This document shows positions 45,601-56,120 of a stretch of DNA of 64,000 bases, in pieces; positions within the stretch are counted from its first letter, which is position 1; each line of letters begins with the position of its first letter. The translations under genes and the position numbers were made by a program. The DNA lies in the NCBI RefSeq assembly GCF_003597395.2, contig NC_133771.1, positions 47,138,076 through 47,202,075 of the forward strand, given 5' to 3'. This stretch comes from Chelonoidis abingdonii. Lineage: Eukaryota > Chordata > Testudines > Testudinidae. Below the pieces are notes generated by a model. It saw nothing but the letters and a program-made list of their open reading frames with translations, was not told the origin of the DNA and searched no databases.

Positions 45601-46370
45601 GATCTGCTCAAGGTCATACCTTGCAGTATCATTAGTGCCCACATTGACAAGTAGCATGGGGTATTAGTCAGAGGGCTGGATGATCCTCAAGAATCCCTCT
45701 GTAATGTCTTGGACATGGGCCCGTGACAGGCAGCACCACCTCCTGGGATGTCATGTCAGATGGACAGATGGGTGCCTCTGTCCCTCTCAGAAAGGAGTCA
45801 CTGGCTACCATCACCCTATGTTTCCTCTGGGGAGTGGTGGCCACAATCCTCCCAGCTTTGGGGATACGGAGCTTCTCCACTTCCATCTTTGGGGGGTGAT
45901 TCCTCATCCCTTGTTGCCAGGGCAGCATAATGGCTCTTCATCACTGTAGTTGGTTGGTTGGCAGCAGGGGTGAAGAGCACTGCCAGAAGTAAACAGCAGC
46001 CAGTGTCCTCCCTGTGACAGAGCCATATCTTTCTCCCCCCGGTGGTGTGATAGCAGTCCTCTCTAGCTGGATAGCTTCCTCAGCCTTGGAGATCTCCACA
46101 GGAATACTCTTGATGAATTCCTTATGTGCACAGATGCTGCTCAGCTTAGTTACCTCCTCCTGTAGCCCTCCCACCTGCTTCCTGGGAGATTCCACCAGCA
46201 GACCCCTTTCACACTGGATAGTCTCCCCAGCCTGTCTCCTAGTGATGGTAGAAGGAGGCAACAGCCACTTACAGCATTTCTTGGAGCACAGAAACTGCAG
46301 GCAAAATTAAAGAAACTCCTTAACTGCATTGGTAAATCCTTGTAAAACAATGGAAGAGGCCATTTCCAGC
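42615..46370 (-). pseudogene. Near full-length CR1 LINE with ORF1 (esterase-like) and ORF2 remnants
   Basis: In element order: ORF1 N-terminal part (about 46350-45941); an SGNH-esterase-like part at 45928-45427 with VASDSFLRGTE (block I, normally GDS) and VNVGTNDTARYDLEQI (the GxND block); endonuclease at 45281-44964 (RCLNINARCMGKK, IVGITETWWD) and 44803-44543 ([19 protein letters not shown]); reverse transcriptase near 43785-43597 (PIYKKGNKNNPGNYRPVSL); and a 3' end at 42615 (GAATCATAGAAGTATAGGAC antisense). Typical full-length CR1 is about 4.5 kb, so only the 5' end is short. All frames are broken, so it is inactive. Confidence 0.92.
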
Positions 46371-46439
46371 TGCTTTGTAAGAATCTTTCAATGAAATGGA
46401 AACTAGGCTGGTAATATTAATCCGTTAATGTTCATCTAT

Positions 46440-46870
46440 GCCACTCATTACACATGGTAGACCTTTTCCCATCTTATCTACAAAGCCCCATGAACACCAT
46501 TCTTTAAATCCCTACTGAAGACCCATTTCAATCATGATGCCTACAGGAAACTGCCATTAAGTGGCTAGGTCTATGGACAATAGAGATTTTTTAAAATTCT
46601 AAAATGTATTGGTTAATTTATATCTGATTTTTTTGTTTAAATCTCTAATCCATCTAGCTGTGCACATATCTAGTCTATGGAATCATGTTTCCTACCCCGT
46701 TACCCCATCATCTCCTGGTTCCTTCTGTTTGTTTGTCAAACTCACATGCTGCGTCTTATCCTAAATTGGACTAAGCTCTGCAGTGCATGAACTGCTTTTT
46801 ATTACAGATATGCCATTGAACAGTACCTAGCATGACAGGTCCTTACTCCTATGGGGAGCCTCTGTGAAGG
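46440..46870 (+). repeat. Ancient LINE-like family, 3' end
   Basis: GAAGACCCATTTCAATCATGATGCC, CTCACATGCTGCGTCTTATCCTAAATTGGACTAAGCTCT and CAGTACCTAGCATGACAGGTCC are the plus-strand 3' end of the family also found at 28.8 and 35.4-36.0 kb. Confidence 0.6.
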
Positions 46871-47174
46871 AATTCTCCAAACGGGGTTTGCGGGCAGATT
46901 CTGCAAAGGCACAAAAAGGAGTCAGGGACCTAACTCATGTTGTGCCTTTGGAAGGCACAAAAGGAAGATTCTTGAAATCTCCTTTAATTAACGAAGAGCA
47001 GGTTTGCTGCCTAACAAACAGAAAGAGTGACTACCCATGGAATCAACGGCACAGAGACAGTTGGGAAGGGGATGCTAAGAGGATGAACATTCATTGAAGC
47101 CATTTGGGATTTTCACTTTGCTCCATTCTAAACAGCTTCAGCATGACCAAATATTACTTGGCAACAGAACATTA
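46871..47174. other. Flank of the gypsy insertion
   Basis: Low-copy-looking sequence containing a small inverted repeat (TGTGCCTT...AAGGCACA near 46940). No gene recognised. Confidence 0.35.
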
Positions 47175-47179
47175 CCTGT
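47175..47179. repeat. Target-site duplication, left copy
   Basis: CCTGT, identical to 51799-51803 on the other side of the gypsy element. Confidence 0.9.
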
Positions 47180-47367
47180 TGTTATATCCTTGGGGGCAGC
47201 CAGTTTAGGAAGAAATCACTTGAGGCCAGACAGCAGACAGCTAACAAAACTACCATTTATTTACATACACAGAGCTCACCTAACTGGCTGAAGCAGGCTA
47301 GGCTATCCCCTAATAATCTAACTCAGTTGCCATGGGAACAAAAACCATGACAACCAAATACACAACA
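47180..47367 (-). repeat. 3' LTR of the gypsy element
   Basis: 188 bp, differing from the other LTR at 4 positions by my alignment (GCCAGTT/GCCGGTT, CTAACTG/CTAAGTG, TAGGCTA/TAGGGTA, ATGGGAA/ATGAGAA), about 98% identical. The LTR is unusually short for a gypsy element. Confidence 0.95.
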
Positions 47368-47479
47368 TATTGCTCCCCCCCTAATAAGAACATCCCCTAA
47401 ATAAAACACACACTAGACTAGAGAAGGAGGGTAGACTGCCTCCATTCCCGGCTAAACCCTGGGGATTATTTTGTCCCAT

Positions 47480-48880
47480 AATTGTGGGTTTGCCCTAGCT
47501 AAAGATCCAGCCGATGAGGAGGCCTTCTGTCTCTAGGTGGATTACGGCGAACTCCTGGTTTGTTGCACCCGAAAGTACCATGGGCTCAGGGTCCGCAGCA
47601 TGAACAGGTGAGGAGGTGGTATCAGCTCGTGCTGGGCAAAGGGGTATCTCAGCCGCCGGCAGTAATGGAGGAGAACAGTCAGAAACAGTTGATTCGTGAT
47701 TCGGTGTCTCACCAGAAGAGGTGAAGTCAGACCACTCAACTGCAGATGTGTCCTGAGGACTGGCATGACCTGGCAACAGCTGATCTACATGTCGCCGCCA
47801 GGTAAGATTCTCTGCAGTCGGACTGTGTAGGAAACAGGTCCTGTTTGAGTGATGATCGTGGCAGGGACCCATTTAGCCTGGAAGTATAATTCCGAGCAAA
47901 ACTGGCTGTCCCGGGCTAAAGGTTCGGTCTTTTGCTCTGGGTGCCCGTCTGATGACTTGATATTGCTGCTGATGTTGCACAATTTGTCGGGGTTCAGAAG
48001 GTTTCAGCAGATCAAAGCAAGTGCGCAGCTGTCGTCCCATCATTAGAAAGGCCGGGGATGCCTGGGTCGTAGCATGAGGTGTGTTTCTGTAGGAAAGTAA
48101 GAAGGTATCCAGACGCTTTTGAATGGAGTGTTGTCCCCTTGCTGATTTCAAAGCGTGTTTCATTGTCTGCACAAATCTTTCAGCTAATCCATTGGTGGAT
48201 GGATGATGATATGGTGCTGACGTGATGTGGTGTATCCCATTTGCCTTCATAAAATTTTGAAACTCCTGAGAGAGAACTGAACTGCGGTCCGTTGTCGCTC
48301 ACAAGTTGTTCTGGCAGACCGAAACGACTAAAGAGTCCCGTAGTTTTTGGATAGTACTCTCTGCAGTAGTGGACTGCATTATAGAGACTTCTGGCCATTT
48401 AGAATGGGCATCTACTGCCACCAAGAACATGCTTCCTTCAAGGGGGCCAGCGAAGTCAATGTGAATATACGTTGCCACGGGTTTTCAGGCCAGTCCCATG
48501 GGTGTAGGGGTGCCCACTGGGGTGCATTCCTCACACCCTGACATGACATACAAGCTTTTGCCTTCTCTTCAATAGCACTGTCCAATCCAGGCCACCAAAA
48601 ATAGCTTCGTGCAATTTCCTTCATGCGCACTATTCCACAGTGACCGGAATGTAGCTGTTCTAACATCTGTGATCTCAGTGGTGGTGGAATAATGACACGT
48701 CTCCCCACAACAAAACAACCAGATTGGACCGATAACTCCGTCCTCCTGGACATGTAGGTAACAAGGTCGGGTGAGACCGGAGAGGTTTGTCGAGATTTTC
48801 CATGCATCACCAGGTCCATAACTTGGGACAATACTGGGTCAACGCGAGTTGCCTTCTTTATCTGAGTAGCAGTGATGGGT
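47480..48880 (-). pseudogene. gypsy pol: integrase and C-terminal tail
   Basis: An HHCC zinc finger (LHSGHCGIVRMKEIARSYFWWP, then CMSC) lies around 48660-48550. The catalytic core shows LVSDNGPQF (second Asp) at about 48300 and HHPSTNGLAERFVQTMKHAL (Glu) at about 48190, and a GPVSYTV GPY/F-like module lies near 47835. Frames change around 48410 and 48250, so the protein is broken. Confidence 0.9.
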
Positions 48881-49370
48881 GTATTCTCTACCTGTTCAAA
48901 GTAGAAGATTTCCTTTTGGGCACTATCTTGATGTTTGACCGGCAAAGGCAACCTTGAGAGGCCATCTGCATTGCCGTGCAGAGTGGATTTCCGATATTTG
49001 ATTTCATATGTGTGTGCTGAAAGTAACAATGCCCAACGTTGCATACGACTAGCAGCTAATGGGGGAATGCCTGTGTAGGGTCCAAAAATTGACGTCAGAG
49101 GTCGATGGTCTGTGAGAAGAGTAAACTTTGCCCAAACAGGTACTGATGAAACTTCCGAATTTCAAAAAAAATTCCTAATGCCTCACGTTCGATTTGGGCG
49201 TAGTTAGTTTCTGCTTTGCTTAGAGTGCGTGAAGCAAAAGCAATAGGTCTCTCTTCTCCCGAAGGCATAATGTGTGACACGACTGCTCCCACTCCATAAG
49301 GGGAGGCATCGCAGGCCAATTGTAGGGGTAAGGATGGATCAAAGTGCGTTAGAACTTCAGAATTTAGCAA
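48880..49370 (-). pseudogene. gypsy pol: RNase H
   Basis: LACDASPYGVGAVVSH gives the first catalytic Asp, and the ERPIAFASRTLSKAETNYAQIEREAL stretch carries the conserved YxxxEKE-like region. The HGNADGLSRLPLP end marks the RNase H/integrase border near 48965. A frame break lies near 49095. Confidence 0.88.
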
Positions 49371-50100
49371 TGCATCCTTAGCTTTGTTAAATGCAACATC
49401 ACAGGCTTCAGTCCACTTCCAGGCCTTGTTCTGCCCAAGGAGCTCATGAAAGGTTTTAGCAGTGTGGCTAACTGTGAGATGAACTTTCCATAATAGTTCA
49501 GTAGTCCTAGAAACGAGCGCAGCTGGCTTACATTTCGAGGTGGGGGAGCCTCCACAATAGCTTTAACTTTTGCAGGGGCCTTATGAAGACCTGCAGAATC
49601 AATGATGTGTCCCAAAATATTCAACAGAGGGCTTGAAGAATTCACACTTGTCTTTGCGAACTCGTAGGCCATACTCTTCCAGTCTTTGTAGGGTAGCCTC
49701 TAAATTCTTTAAGTGATCCTCTTCATTCCTTCCAGTGACCAGGATATCATCCAGATAGCACTGAACTCCTGACAAGCCACACAAGATCTGGTCCATAGCC
49801 CTCTGGAACAGGGCGGGAGCAGACGTTATTCCGAAGGGTAGGCGACAGTATCGATAAAGCCCCTTATGAGTCACAATAGTCAACAGCTCTTGGGACTTTT
49901 CATCGACGTGCATCTGTAAATATGCTTGACTCAGATCAATCTTACTGAACTTTTGTCCCCAGCCAGGCCTGCGAAGAGGTCATCGATGCGGGGAAGCGGG
50001 TATTGCTCTGCACACAACACTGGGTTGACAGTGACTTTAAAATCACCGCAAATCCGGAGAGAGCCATCTTTCTTCACTATTGGGGATGATAGGAGTGGCC
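49364..50100 (-). pseudogene. gypsy pol: reverse transcriptase
   Basis: Minus-strand pieces read KKDGSLRICGDFKVTV (just below 50096), then RLPFGITSAPALFQRAMDQI and the catalytic YLDD box at about 49747. The thumb/connection (NYYGKFISQLATLLKP) lies near 49490. At least two frameshifts separate the pieces, and the N-terminal part is missing at the 50.1-kb junction. Confidence 0.9.
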
Positions 50101-50105
50101 CATGA

Positions 50106-51310
50106 TGATTCGGCGTTGTCTCACCAGAAGAGGTGAAGTCAGACCACTCAACTGCAGATGTGTCCTGAGGACTGGCTGACCTGGCAACAGCTGATCTACA
50201 TGTCGCTCGCCAGGTATAGTTTCTCTGCGGTCGGACTGTGTAGGAAACAGGGTCCCGTTAGTATGATCAATGGCAGGGGGGACCCATCTAGCTCTGGATA
50301 GTATAAGTTCCAAGCCAAAACTGGTTGTCCCGGGCTAAAGGTTCGATCTTTTGCTCTGGGTGCCTGTCTGATGACTTGATTATTGCTGCTGATGTTGCAC
50401 AATTTATTGGGGTTCAGAAGGTTTCAGCAGATCAAAGCAGTGCGCAGCTGTCATCCCATCATTAGAAAGGCCGGGAGATGCCTAGGTCATAGCATGAGGT
50501 GTGTTCGTGGAAAGTAAGAGGTTCCAGACGCTTTGAAGGAGTGCTGTCCCCTTGTCTGATTTCAAAGTGTGTTTCATGCTGACAAATATCCTTCACCCGA
50601 TGGATGATATGTGCTGACTGACTGGTTGTATCCCATTTTGCTTCATAAAATTGAAACTCTGGAGACGCAACTTGGTCCGTTGTCGCTCATGTTGTCTGGC
50701 AACCAAACGACAAGAGTCCCTTACGTTTATAGTTTAGACTCTCTGCAGAGACTGCATATGAGAGATTCTGCTCCAGAGGCACCCCTCATGCTTCCTTCCA
50801 GGAGCCAGCGAGTCCAATGTGCATACTTTGCCATGGGTTTTCAGGGCCAGTTCCCGATTGGGTGTATGGGGCGCACCACTGGCGGTGATTCTCGCGCAAT
50901 ATGCCTCTTTCATATGTATTACATACTACTACTTTGGTCCGTCTCTCTATTCATACATCATAGTCTTCTCTATTGTCCATCTGATACGCAATACAGCTCT
51001 CTGAGCCGATCTCATTATGAGAAAGTTAAGTGTTTCATTGACAATTTTCACTCCGTCGATGGCAACATATTCCACAGTGACGAAGTGTAGCTGTTTTGAC
51101 CTAAAACGATCCTGTGATCATCGCGAGTCGAGTGCCGTAAGTGTGGTGGGTTTGGTGTTTGGTGGTGTAGTGTGGATATGGATAATACTAGACCACGTCT
51201 CACTACACACACCAAACAAAATTCACATTGGTGTAAACTGAATAATCGTCTGTCTCTAAGATACATAGTATGTGTAACAACGCTGCGTGGTGATACCTGG
51301 AGAGGTTGTA
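50106..51310 (-). repeat. Indel-rich second copy of the integrase region, misplaced
   Basis: From CTCACCAGAAGAGGTGAAGTC at 50119 onward this segment follows 47707-48795 of the same element in the same orientation. It has very many one- to few-base gaps and insertions, worsening to the right. It occupies the place where the rest of gag, the protease and the N-terminal RT should be. See findings. Confidence 0.85.
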
Positions 51311-51317
51311 TCTCTCG

Positions 51318-51488
51318 TCAGTTTAGCAGGGAGTAGGTTTTAGCCCCTACAACACTTAAGAATATTGGCACCTTCTTCACTTCTGTAATGTCATTTGCAA
51401 TAACAAAAAGCTCAAAACGCTCAGTATACACATGCCTCTGCTCTATATTCTCATCAAAAGGTTCCAGTGGCCTGGTCACAGTAGCCAT
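51318..51488 (-). pseudogene. gypsy gag, N-terminal fragment
   Basis: An ATG at 51488 opens MATVTRPLEPFDENIEQ, followed by ERFELFVIANDI and KKVPIFLSVVGAKTYSLL, the usual start of vertebrate gypsy Gag. The frame ends after about 56 residues where the sequence changes abruptly. The rest of gag and the protease are absent. Confidence 0.82.
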
Positions 51489-51610
51489 GATTTTTAGTTT
51501 CACTTTCACAGTCAGTGCAAACAAGCAGTTTTTTTGTTTGTTTGTTTACCTTGACTTCTACTTCCTTCTGTTACTGGCGCAGCACCGGAATCGCATCCAT
51601 CGTCGCCGCT

Positions 51611-51798
51611 TGTTATATCCTTGGGGGCAGCCGGTTTAGGAAGAAATCACTTGAGGCCAGACAGCAGACAGCTAACAAAACTACCATTTATTTACATACA
51701 CAGAGCTCACCTAAGTGGCTGAAGCAGGCTAGGGTATCCCCTAATAATCTAACTCAGTTGCCATGAGAACAAAAACCATGACAACCAAATACACAACA
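51611..51798 (-). repeat. 5' LTR of the gypsy element
   Basis: 188 bp, the upstream LTR in element orientation. It would contain the promoter. It is followed on the plus-strand side by the CCTGT target duplication. Confidence 0.95.
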
Positions 51799-51803
51799 CC
51801 TGT
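51799..51803. repeat. Target-site duplication, right copy
   Basis: CCTGT, identical to 47175-47179. Confidence 0.9.
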
Positions 51804-53690
51804 GGTGCTGGTGTAGACACTAGGTAGCTGGCTGAAGATGCAAGAATGCTAGCTGTTGTTGTTGCAATTAACCAAGAACTATAGATAAACCCAAGATGGC
51901 AGATATAGTTTAATAATCTCATTAAGTCAGATATGGCTTCTTATCAGGGATGGGTGAATCAGTGCATGTAAAAAGGGTAAAAGAACCTTTCTGTGTTCCC
52001 CCATGAACTGGTATCCATTTTCTAAACCAAACTCTAACGGAACCTCTTTGGAGTTTCTGAAATGTTCAGCTAATTCTCTGCCCTGTCTTCTCTTCCCTAC
52101 CTGCGGAAATTGAATTCCAGGCACAGACTTTCCAGCCTGAGGAAATGCCTCAAATAATAAAATTTGTTACCTATTCTACTGGGCACAGGTTTGTTTCAAA
52201 CACAAACAGCATAGACAAGTTGTGGTATCTTGAAGTCCCTCCTTCAGCAGATATTTGCCTCACATTCTTTATCACATTTTAAAATGTTTCAGTTGCCCAA
52301 AAGAAGTTGTTACAACTTGCATCAGGCTAGACTCATTTGAAATAAAGCCATCTGCCTGTTGATAGACATGAAGTGGTTTCACACCCAGTTGACCCTATGT
52401 GTGGATACAATAGTCCAAGTCGTACCATGATGTCTGTAACTCCTCATAGCCACTTTTCCTTTTGACTGTTATTGTTAGCTCTACACACAAACTCTCCTTT
52501 CATCCCAGATAGTTAGAATGGCTCCCTTCATGTACTGTTGAACCATAAGAATAAGAAAGGCAAGGCAAACAGCTGCATCATCATCCCTGAGGGTGCTGTT
52601 TAGTTTAGGCTATAGCTTCACTGCAGGCTAAGGATAGAATCAGCAATCATGGATTAGCTAATGCCCTGTAGCCTAACCCGCTACAGCGTGACCACATTGG
52701 TGACATCAGCACACTGCTTCATGCCCTGTTTCTGCACTAGTCTTGTATCTGGCCCTGAGAAGCAATACATTTGATCATGTATCCCATGATTCATAGTACC
52801 ACAACTCCAAGCAGCAAAACACCCAGTTGAGGGAGCCAATAATGCTCTGTCTAGAAGCATGCTGCTATTGCCTTCCGGAAGCTGGCAACCCCAGACTGTT
52901 ACAGATCTGTTGGTAATCAATTTGGGGTTGGCATATCCACAGTTGACAAGTGGTCATTCAGGTCTGCAAGGCAGTTGATGCTGTGCTGTCCTCCAGGGTT
53001 ATAAACATTGGAAATATTCCTAAAATAAGTGCAGGGTTTGAACAGATGGGGGTCCCAAGCTGTGCAGGGAGGCCAGTGACCCCCTTGGGCCTGGTCCTTC
53101 TCTAACCCCTCACCCATTGAATTAGGAGACTACATCTGCATTGCTTTGACCTCACATTCTGAAGCCTTTCACTGACCCTGAGCGATCTCCGAAGTGTCAT
53201 CGCCTCCCTCAGTGAGTCTGATACTGTCACATGGCCCTGACACAGACAGAAAACAAGTTTCTGAGTGCCCAAGAGTTCCTATAATTTCATACTCACTGTA
53301 CGCATTAAGAACTAAAAAGTGACACATTTTATCTCAAAAGGAAGCCATTCTTTGCTGATTCTCTCAGACAGCAAACTTCAGCCTGTTGCAATGCTTCATA
53401 AAGTTGGTTCCCCAGGAAAAGAAATAGTTAATTTTTCCCTCCAACTCTCCCAGAAATTTTTTGGGAAGATGGGGTGGAATCCAAGACCTAGGGGACAGAG
53501 CAGCAATGGTGATTATGTTAAACCTGCTTGAGGATGCTGCAACCTTACAAGATGTCATGCTGTTTCAGATCCCATAATGAAATGACCAATATTCCAGGCT
53601 TAGCAAGGAGACCTTCTGTCTACATTAGGGAAATCTTTCTGTATCTTGTGAGAGAGGCTGTGTTCACGGCGCTGCTCAGAACATGGTCTA
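51804..53690. other. Intergenic stretch, unassigned
   Basis: About 1.9 kb, low-copy-looking to about 52550. At 52620-53120 two adjoining minus-strand open frames might be a decayed mobile-element protein, but I recognise no motif. Confidence 0.35.
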
Positions 53691-55039
53691 GTTATAAATT
53701 CTTCTTTCTTCTTCTTCTTTTTTCCTTTATGCTGCTTTTCCTGGTGAGGGCCACAGCAGCAGCTTGGAGAGTAGGAAGGACCAGACCTCCCTTTCCTCTG
53801 CAACAGGTGCTAGCTCCTCCTGGGGAATTCCCCAGCACTCCCAGGCCAGAATGGAGATACAATCCCTCCAGCAAGTCCTGGGTCAGCCTCAGGGCCTCCT
53901 CCCAGTTGGACATGCCCTTTAGAGTTCCAAAGGAAGCCTCCCAGGGGGCATCCTTATCAGGTATCTGAACCACCTCAGCTGTCTCCTCTTAATCCAGAGG
54001 AGTAGCGGCTCTTCTCTAAGGCCTTGCTGAATAGCTGAGCTCCTCACCCTGTCCTGGACAGTAAGTCCAGCCACCAGTACGTCTAGAGAAACCTCATTTC
54101 CATTGCTTGTACCCACGATTGCTTCCTTTTGGTCATTACCTAAAATTCATGAGCATAGGTGAGGATGGGGACATAGATCGACCTGTAAACCGAAAGCTTT
54201 GTCTGAGAACCTCAGCTCCCACTTCACCACTATCACTGCTGCCCCCGCACCAATCCACCGGTCGTGCTTGCCATCACTCGTGAACAAAACTCTTAGTTAC
54301 TTTAACGCTTCCACTAAGGGCAGCTGCTCCCCCACACCTGGAGAGAACAGTCCACTTTCTTCTGGGACAGGACATGACCTCTGATTTGGAGGTGCTGATT
54401 CTTATCTCAGCTGCTTCACGCTCTGCAGTGAAACATTTGAGGGCACATCGGAGATTGCAGTCTGAAGCAACAAGAAACACGTCAGCAGCAGCGATGACAT
54501 TGGCAAGTTCCTGTACTGTATGCACGCCACAGCTCAGCTGGGCCTTACTATCCTGTCCATGACAATCATGAATAGGAGAGGGGACAAGATACACCTTTGG
54601 CGGAGTCCAATGCCCATCTTGAACGAATACGATTTCATGCCAAGAATACGAACACAACTCTCACTTAGAGAATAGAGGGACCGGACAGAACGTAAAAGAG
54701 GCAACGACACCTCATGCTCCCGCAGCACTTCTCACAAGAAATCTCGGGGATTGTGGTCGTATGCCTTCTCCAGGTCTACAAAACAAAGATAGGCCAAATT
54801 AGCCATCTCCCATGACCTCTTGAATATCTGCAAAGGAGCAGAGAGCTGGTCCACAGCCGGGACAGAATCTGCATTGTTCATCCTGAATCTGAGGTTCAAC
54901 TAATGGGCGTAACCTCCTCTCCAGCACCCTGGCATAGGCTTGGCTGAGGGGCGAGATCCCCCTATAGTTGGAATACACTCTTTGGTCTCCTTTCTTAAAT
55001 ATCAGGATGTAGTGAGGCAGAGTAGCCTTCTCCGAGACT

Positions 55040-56120
55040 GGAGAGTGGGGGATCATTACACTTCCCTTGGTGGGCAAAGCTGAATCTGCCCTGCCCCCCT
55101 TGCCGGAAGTACCAGGGCGTGCAGGAAGTATAAAGGGAAGGCTCTGCAGCTCAGTTGGGCAGGAGCCAGCAGAGGAGATGGATGCCTCTGCCCTACTGTG
55201 GCACCCGGGAGCTGAATTGGTGCTCTGCTGCACCCTGCTGCCAGAGGAGACGGATCCAGATGAGGAGTTGCTGGGACTACCATTGGCTGTATACCCAGAG
55301 GAGTCTGAGGATCAGTGGATGCCAGAGGTAGGAAGGGAGGTAGGAAGTAGCCATGGGGCAGCCGATGACTGCCTGGCTACAGGGATGACCACTTCTAGGT
55401 CGGCGTGTTGTGGCTGCATCCCCACCGACCCAGTGGCAGACCACTCTGCCACTGTTAAGGTCCTGAACTGGGACCTGGTGGAGTTGGGCCAGCCTGCGTC
55501 CCCATTGCCACCCCAATTCTGGGGTGGCCGACTCCCCCCCTTAGGAGGCCTGTGTTCCATAATCCCCCCCTGCTAGTACCCTAGACTGCCTGCCATGGGA
55601 GCCCCTAGACTGTGTGGGCACTCATCCTGACTTGAACCCTGAGACTGGCTGCCTGAGCCCACAAGATTAGGCTAAAACCTGCTCCTGGCTCTGCCCTGCC
55701 CCGCCCCACAGGCTAGAGCTGTTGACTATGTCTGTTTGCTGGCTGACTTGACCCAGAGGCTTAAGTTAGATCCTGCTGCTAGCCTGGCCCTGCCCCGAGG
55801 GCTAGGGCCCCCAGACTGTTAATTGTTGTCAGCCCCATCTGAGGCACTAGGGGACTAAGGACTATGTCAGGTGCTGCCCCACCCAAGGGTGGGAGCAGGA
55901 GCCCCAGACTATTGTGTGTTTGCCTCTGTTAGATGGGCCCAGAACTATTGACTATGTAAGGCTTGGCCCTACCAGTGCGACCCGAGCCAGAAGGTTATAG
56001 CCCCTTACAATAAGGCCTCTCTCCACACTGAAGAGTGAGGCACACTGGGGTGGCCTCTCTCCACACTGAAGAGTGAGGCACCACTACACAGGATCACCCC
56101 CTACGTTGCCAGTCCAGAGG
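55040..56120 (+). mobile_element. GC-rich 1.1-kb insertion of unknown family
   Basis: It interrupts the LINE between the PLDWQ-like and IFKKGDQ segments. On the plus strand it opens with a TATA-like GTATAAAGGG (about 55128), followed by GCTCTGCAGCTCAGTTGGGC, and runs through GC-rich text. It ends with a duplicated 30-mer (56014-56043 and 56052-56081). The open frame at 55067-55576 (169 codons) is Ser/Pro/Glu-rich with no known domain. A solo LTR or the 5' end of another retroelement is possible; target duplications were not found. Confidence 0.55.
56014..56081 (+). repeat. Tandem duplication, 38-bp period
   Basis: GGCCTCTCTCCACACTGAAG followed by AGTGAGGCAC occurs twice without mismatch, separated by ACTGGGGT. 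Confidence 0.95.

Larger units (their letters stand above)
47180..51798 (-). mobile_element. Ty3/gypsy LTR retrotransposon with paired LTRs and target duplication
   Basis: Two 188-bp direct repeats (47180-47367 and 51611-51798) start TGTTATATCC and end ACACAACA on the plus strand. Both are flanked by CCTGT (47175-47179 and 51799-51803), a 5-bp target duplication as expected for Ty3/gypsy. The element reads on the minus strand: a gag start, then a disrupted zone, then pol in the order reverse transcriptase, RNase H, integrase. Integrase after RNase H identifies gypsy rather than copia. A G-rich polypurine tract (antisense of CTCCCCCCCTAAT, 47373-47385) precedes the 3' LTR. No convincing tRNA primer-binding site was recognised. 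Coding frames are broken, so it is not autonomous. Confidence 0.95.

Noticed and set aside
50611..51090. 159-codon plus-strand open frame
   Set aside because: It lies in the indel-rich duplicated gypsy segment, on the antisense strand.
51570..51610. tRNA primer-binding site next to the gypsy 5' LTR
   Set aside because: The sequence after the LTR (TGGATGCGATTCC on the minus strand) starts plausibly with TGG but matches no tRNA 3' end I can recognise.
52681..53117. Two adjacent minus-strand frames, possibly a decayed transposase
   Set aside because: No DDE or zinc-finger pattern could be identified, so no element was called.
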